Source: Actinoplanes sp. SE50/110 (GTDB lineage: Bacteria; Actinomycetota; Actinomycetes; Mycobacteriales; Micromonosporaceae). From it: 64,000 nt of DNA. Where the stretch lies: contig NZ_LT827010.1 of the NCBI RefSeq assembly GCF_900119315.1, forward strand, positions 3,753,001 through 3,817,000, written 5' to 3'. Below the pieces are notes generated by a model. That model did not search any database. It had not been told where the DNA came from and saw nothing but the letters and a program-made list of their open reading frames with translations. Both the position numbers and the translations under genes were made by a program. This document shows positions 60,093 through 64,000 of the stretch, piece by piece (the stretch's first letter is position 1; every line of letters begins with the position of its first letter).

Positions 60093-61748
60093 ATGCGTGT
60101 GCAGGGAGATGGTGACGGCGTGGGACCGGAAGAGGACGGCGCTGCCGGGCAGCAGGCCGGCGACCTGGTGGTGGCCGACCGGTACCGCCTTCTCGCCCTG
60201 GCCGGGTCGGGGGGAATGGGACGGGTGTGGCGGGCCCACGACGACCTGCTGGACCGAGAGGTTGCGGTCAAGGAGGTCTTGGCGCCGGCCGCCCTGCCGT
60301 ACATGGATCGGACCGAGATCCTGCGCAACACCGTCCGCGAGGCACGGGCCGCTGCCCGTCTCGATCATCCCAACGTCATTCGGGTCTTCGACGTGGTCCG
60401 CGCGGCCGGCCGGTCCTGGATCGTCATGGAATACGTGCCGTCCCGCTCACTGCACGACATCGTGACCCGCGACGGCCCGCTGACCCACCGGCACGCGGCG
60501 CGGATCGGGGCGACCCTGTTGGACGCGCTGGACGCCGCGCACCGCGCCGGCGTGCTGCATCTCGACGTCAAACCGCACAACGTGCTGATCGCCGAGGACG
60601 GCCGCGTCGTGCTCACCGACTTCGGCCTGGCCACCATCGTCGCCGTCCCGGCCGGTCGGGCCGAGCCGCTGCTGGGCTCGCCGCACTACATCGCCCCGGA
60701 ACGGCTACGCGACGGTGTCTCCAGCCGGGAGGCGGACCTGTGGTCGCTGGGCGCCACCCTGTACATGGCGGTGGAGGGCCGAGCGCCGTACGCCCGGCCG
60801 CAGGTCGCCGAGTCGCTGGCGGCCCTGCTCCACCAACCTCCTGATCCGCCGCAGCACCCGGGGCCCCTGCACACCGTCATCGCCGGCCTGCTCACCGCCG
60901 ATCCGAAGCGACGGCTGACCGCAGGCGACGCCCGCCCGGCTTTGCGGGACCTGACCCGCCGGGCCGTCGGTGTCCACGCCGTGCCGGCACCGCGCCGCCC
61001 GGCCGACAGCGACGTCCGATTCCGCGCGGCCGCCGCGCCGGCAGTCGCCGCCCTGATCGCGGAACCTGTGGCGAAGCCGGCGCCGGCCCGCTGGCGGGGT
61101 CTGCTCGTCGCCGGCATCGCCACGGCCGCCGTGATTCTGGTGGCCGCCGTGGCGGTCCGGATCTACGGCGGTGGCACCGGGACCCCGCCCGCGGCAGCCG
61201 CCGTCGCCAGCCCGATGGACGCCTGCTCCACAGCGCAGTCGTCTCCGGTGACGGGTTCCGGCGAGGACGCGCCGGTCTCGCTGCCGGACGGTTGGCTCTG
61301 GCACGTCGACGCCGATGGCTTCGCTCTCGCGGTGCCGCGCGGCTGGCATCGCGGTGCCGCCGGCGGTGACGTGTGCTTCAGGGATGCCGATGGTGACCGG
61401 TCGTTCACCGTGCAGTCCGCCGGCCCGCTCAACGGCCGACCGCTGCAACGATGGCAAGACGCGGAGCGCAAAGCCCCGCCCGGGTATCGCAGAGTCAGCA
61501 TGGGACCGCTTCTGATCACTGGGGGAGGCGCCGACTGGGAGTATTCCTGGCAGCCGGCGACCGGTCCGCGCCTGCACACCTATCGGATGCTGCTGGCCGC
61601 CGGCGACGACCGTTCGTACGCGCTGACCTGGACCACCCGGGACGCCGACTGGGATCTTGACCGATCCATCCTGCGCACCCTCACTGACGGCTTCCGCGAC
61701 TCGGCGCGACCGGCAGTCACCTGGACGATCCCCGGCCCACGCCACTGA
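60093..61748 (+). CDS. Transmembrane Ser/Thr protein kinase
   Basis: 551 residues from 60093, or 542 if the GTG at 60120 (with GGGAG upstream) is used. Kinase domain about 25-300: Gly loop LAGSGGMGRV, Lys in EVAVKEVL, catalytic LHLDVKPHNVLI, DFG in LTDFGLAT and IAPERL. The usual HRD is HLD here, so the residue before the catalytic Asp is Leu, as in some active bacterial kinases. A Pro/Arg-rich linker leads to one helix (about 337-357) and an extracytoplasmic domain (about 390-545) with two Cys residues near its start and several Trp residues; no PASTA repeats. It could sense an external ligand and phosphorylate cytoplasmic targets. It is followed at 83 bp by the CHRD-like gene. Confidence 0.9.
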   Translation: MRVQGDGDGVGPEEDGAAGQQAGDLVVADRYRLLALAGSGGMGRVWRAHDDLLDREVAVKEVLAPAALPYMDRTEILRNTVREARAAARLDHPNVIRVFDVVRAAGRSWIVMEYVPSRSLHDIVTRDGPLTHRHAARIGATLLDALDAAHRAGVLHLDVKPHNVLIAEDGRVVLTDFGLATIVAVPAGRAEPLLGSPHYIAPERLRDGVSSREADLWSLGATLYMAVEGRAPYARPQVAESLAALLHQPPDPPQHPGPLHTVIAGLLTADPKRRLTAGDARPALRDLTRRAVGVHAVPAPRRPADSDVRFRAAAAPAVAALIAEPVAKPAPARWRGLLVAGIATAAVILVAAVAVRIYGGGTGTPPAAAAVASPMDACSTAQSSPVTGSGEDAPVSLPDGWLWHVDADGFALAVPRGWHRGAAGGDVCFRDADGDRSFTVQSAGPLNGRPLQRWQDAERKAPPGYRRVSMGPLLITGGGADWEYSWQPATGPRLHTYRMLLAAGDDRSYALTWTTRDADWDLDRSILRTLTDGFRDSARPAVTWTIPGPRH

Positions 61749-61831
61749 TCTTCACCAGACCCATCCGAGCGATTCTCGGCTCCGAATCGATCGTGACTGA
61801 ATGTGCACGTTCCCCTCGGCAAGGAGCCCTT

Positions 61832-62611
61832 GTGAAACTTCCCCGCGCCCTGCTCGCTGTGCCCGCAGCGGCAGTGGTCCTCCTCGCCGTCCCGAGCGCC
61901 GCTTTCGCCGATGAGAGCGTCCACGTCAAGCTCGATCCCCTGAACCACTCCGGCGCCTCCGGCACCGCCATCCTGACCGCCATGGCCGACGGCGACCTGA
62001 AGATCAGCATCCGGTCGATCGGTCTGGTCCCGAACTCGCCGCACGCGCAGCACCTGCACGGCTCCACCGAGGGCATGGACTTCCACTGCCCGGACATGTC
62101 CGCCGACTCCGACGGCAACGGCTATGTCAGCACCGAGGAGGGCATGCCGGACTACGGCAACATCTTCATCTCGCTGACCACCAAGGGGGACACCAGCCCC
62201 AAGAGCGGCCTGGCCGTCGATCGGATGCCGGTCGCCGACGCCAAGGGCAACCTGTCCTACGACCGCACGATCCCGGCCGCTGACCTGCCTGCGGGCACGA
62301 TCGAACACCTCAAAGACCTCCACGTCGTCGAGCACGGGATCGACGCGAACAGGAACGGCAAGTACGACATGGACGGCCTCGGTGAATCCACGCTCGCCAA
62401 GTCGGCCGGTCTCAGCGGCATCCCGGAAGAGGCGACCGACCCCGCCGTGTGCGGCATGGTCTCCGGCGCGGCGGTCGGCTCGGTTCCGGTCGGCGGCGTC
62501 GCCACCGGTGACGGCAGCACCCGCCATGACTCCATCCCGCTGTACGCGCTCGGCGGCATCGCCCTGTTCGGCGCCGCCGGCGCCCTCGTCGCCCGCCGCC
62601 GCCTGAGCTGA
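61832..62611 (+). CDS. Secreted CHRD/SOD-like protein with C-terminal anchor
   Basis: 259 residues from the GTG at 61832, 5 bp after AAGGAG. Signal peptide cleaved after AFA (about 25). The mature domain (about 28-190) has HAQHLHGSTEGMDFHCP, ANRNGKYDMDGLG and ADESVHVKLDPLNHS, which resembles CHRD domains and Cu-Zn superoxide dismutase-like folds, where HxHG is typical. A Gly/Ser linker leads to a hydrophobic helix (about 236-255) and RRRLS, a membrane anchor without an LPXTG signal. It lies 2 bp before the sortase gene, so the two are co-transcribed and the protein may be a substrate or partner of that sortase through an atypical signal. Confidence 0.8.
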   Translation: MKLPRALLAVPAAAVVLLAVPSAAFADESVHVKLDPLNHSGASGTAILTAMADGDLKISIRSIGLVPNSPHAQHLHGSTEGMDFHCPDMSADSDGNGYVSTEEGMPDYGNIFISLTTKGDTSPKSGLAVDRMPVADAKGNLSYDRTIPAADLPAGTIEHLKDLHVVEHGIDANRNGKYDMDGLGESTLAKSAGLSGIPEEATDPAVCGMVSGAAVGSVPVGGVATGDGSTRHDSIPLYALGGIALFGAAGALVARRRLS

Positions 62612-62613
62612 TC

Positions 62614-63291
62614 ATGACGGACACCGGAACCCCGAAGCCGGCCGGGAACCGCTGGGGGCGCTACGCACTCTCAGCGGCTGTCCTGGTCCTCAGCCTCACC
62701 GGCGTTACGGCTCTGGTCAAAGGCGGTCAGGACCAACCGCGCCGGATTCCCCTCGCCGCCGCCGCGTCAGCTCCCGAGACCGCGCTCCCGGCTGCCGGCA
62801 ATGGTGAGCTGACCAGCGGTCCGCTGATGAGCACGTCGAAACCGACCCGGGTGGTCATCCCCGCCCTCGACGTCGACGTGCCGCTGACCGGCCTCGGTCG
62901 GCAGGCCGACGGCACCATGCAGGTGCCCACCGACGCCAGAACCGTCGGCTGGTACACCGGGGCGCCCACCCCGGGCTCACTCGGCCCGGCCGTGCTCGCC
63001 GGTCACGTCGACTACCGGAAACAGCCCGGCACTTTCCACCGGCTTACCGACCTCAAGCCCGGCGACTCCATCGACGTCGACCGCGAAGACGGCAGCGTGG
63101 CGATGTTCGCCGTTGTCAAGGTCGAGCGTTACGCCAAAGCCGAATTTCCTACCGATGCGGTGTACGGCGCGATCAACCGCGCCGGCCTGCGCCTGATCAC
63201 CTGCGGCGGCGACTTCGACAGCACCGCCGGGCACTACGAGGACAACATCGTCGTCTACGCCGACCTCACCATGGCTCATCCGGCCGGATAG
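62614..63291 (+). CDS. Class F sortase
   Basis: 225 residues. An N-terminal helix (about 17-37) anchors the enzyme; the catalytic domain (about 75-220) has AGHVDYRK (His about 131) and LRLITCGGDFD (Cys about 197). Class F sortases normally have Arg in the last strand, in a HYRDN-type motif; here it reads HYEDN, so the Arg appears to be Glu. Either another Arg takes its place or activity is altered. Sortases join secreted proteins with LPXTG-like signals to the wall or polymerise pilins. The upstream gene encodes a secreted anchored protein 2 bp before its start; the LPITG protein at 19790 is another possible substrate. Confidence 0.86.
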   Translation: MTDTGTPKPAGNRWGRYALSAAVLVLSLTGVTALVKGGQDQPRRIPLAAAASAPETALPAAGNGELTSGPLMSTSKPTRVVIPALDVDVPLTGLGRQADGTMQVPTDARTVGWYTGAPTPGSLGPAVLAGHVDYRKQPGTFHRLTDLKPGDSIDVDREDGSVAMFAVVKVERYAKAEFPTDAVYGAINRAGLRLITCGGDFDSTAGHYEDNIVVYADLTMAHPAG

Positions 63292-63417
63292 CCGGTCGGC
63301 GCCGAGGTGGCGCACCGCGTCGTAGCGGAGGTGGAACGCGGCGGCGGTGACGATCACGCCGAGGTCGGCAAAGCCTGCCTGACCCTGCGTGGGCAGTCGC
63401 CGGGGATCCACTGCATC
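63292..63417. other. Gap between the sortase and the KaiC-like gene
   Basis: 126 bp between convergent genes, without a clear terminator hairpin. Confidence 0.3.
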
Positions 63418-64000
63418 TCAGTTCCCGTCGTCCCTGGGCGACGTGGGCGGGCAGTGGCGCAGGGCGCTCCAGCCGAGCAGACCGGTGACGTTTTCGATCT
63501 TGTCGCCGACGGCGGCCCCGGTGTCGGTGACGTGGTAGGTGTGGAGAGCGCTGTCATGGCCGCTGTTGCGCATCTTGAGGATGTTGACCGCGCGGCCGAT
63601 CTCGGAGCAGAGCTCGATGTAGCGGATCTGGATCACGTTGTGGAACAGGAACATGAGGCCGGCCAGGGGTTCCTCCATGGGGCCGATGGTTCGGGTTTCA
63701 CTGGTGACCCAGAGCGAGGCTCCGGCGGTGCGGATGAGGCCGAGGAGGCTGCGAAGGTACGCGGGGAACCGTTCGGCCTCGCGCGCGGTGAAGGCCATCT
63801 CGGCCAGGCTGTCGATCACGATCCGGGTGGTGCCGGCCTCGGCCAGCTGGTGACGGGCGACCGAGGAGAGTCCGTCCAGGTCGAGGTTGCCGACCGGTAC
63901 GTGCGAGATCGTCAGCTTTCCTGCCTCACGCGCAGCGGTGAAGTCCCACCCGAGCCGGTCGGCGATGCCGATCAATTCTTCAGCAGTGTCCTGGAAGCTG
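63418..64000 (-). CDS. KaiC-like RecA-superfamily ATPase (5' end beyond the window)
   Basis: The frame is open to the window edge, 193 visible codons. It matches the C-terminal half of KaiC/RadA-like ATPases: ISHVPVGNLDLDGLSSVARH, RIVIDSLAEMAFTAREAERF (Walker B), SLLGLIRTAGASLWVTSET and AGLMFLFHNVIQIRYIE, then KMRNSGHDSALHTYHVTDTG. This is the usual KaiC-domain end with the R-x-S/D H-D... arginine segment. Such proteins act as ATP-driven switches in signalling, often beside histidine kinases. The N-terminal half with Walker A must lie to the right of the window. Confidence 0.8.
   Translation of the reverse strand, partial: SFQDTAEELIGIADRLGWDFTAAREAGKLTISHVPVGNLDLDGLSSVARHQLAEAGTTRIVIDSLAEMAFTAREAERFPAYLRSLLGLIRTAGASLWVTSETRTIGPMEEPLAGLMFLFHNVIQIRYIELCSEIGRAVNILKMRNSGHDSALHTYHVTDTGAAVGDKIENVTGLLGWSALRHCPPTSPRDDGN

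Overview
The window is GC-rich DNA from an actinomycete. Long codon-biased genes, frequent GTG starts, many GAF/PAS histidine kinases, DUF4235/DUF3618/YtxH-type envelope proteins, DUF305 lipoproteins and a sortase suggest Micromonosporaceae (Actinoplanes-like). That placement is inferred from gene content; there is no rRNA or other marker gene. I saw no tRNA, rRNA, CRISPR array or phage module.

Layout. 1-3.2 kb: two secreted proteins and a hybrid histidine kinase. 3.4-8.6 kb: a transposase scrap, then a translationally coupled pair made of a small helical protein and a 1505-residue protein joining helical repeats, a complete Hsp70 module and a degenerate trypsin-like domain; this is my best candidate for an undescribed system. 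8.7-16 kb: RsbW-like ATPase, three stand-alone receiver proteins, a GAF-PAS-GAF kinase and a TPR-GGDEF cyclase. 16.2-20.5 kb: a TspO-like gene carrying two stop codons, a DUF6153 + two DUF305 cluster, and an LPITG wall protein. 21.2-25.2 kb: three overlapping pseudopilin-like genes, two carrying adhesin-type domains. 25.3-28.6 kb: two membrane diguanylate cyclases. 28.9-34.6 kb: a cellulose-synthase-like glycosyltransferase with a C-terminal MshEN-like (c-di-GMP-binding type) domain, then a second glycosyltransferase gene split by a complete IS21-family element with target duplication. 34.7-40.3 kb: histidine kinase, SDR + unknown protein, STAS protein, soluble GAF-GAF chemoreceptor. 40.7-45.9 kb: an envelope/stress block (YtxH, DUF4235, DUF3618, holin-like, YihY, TetR, PRC-barrel/DUF2382) with two matching palindromes that look like TetR operators. 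45.9-56 kb: GGDEF-EAL protein, membrane protein, second YtxH protein, M20 peptidase, two divergent histidine kinases. 56.3-64 kb: His-rich repeat protein, fasciclin lipoprotein + molybdopterin oxidoreductase, a secreted unknown, Ser/Thr kinase, CHRD-like protein, class F sortase and the end of a KaiC-like ATPase.

Two themes run through it. First, signalling: four c-di-GMP synthesis or turnover proteins, at least five histidine kinases, three orphan receivers, partner-switching components (RsbW-like, STAS) and a probable c-di-GMP effector glycosyltransferase. Three of the kinases (10.7, 34.7 and 53.9 kb) share the same PAS and H-box text and are paralogues. Second, decay: most gaps longer than 300 bp contain recognisable pieces of lost genes (IS5-like and IS256-like transposases, GAF, GGDEF and EAL ends, a kinase H-box, and copies of two genes still present in the window), so this is a turnover zone for signalling and surface genes.
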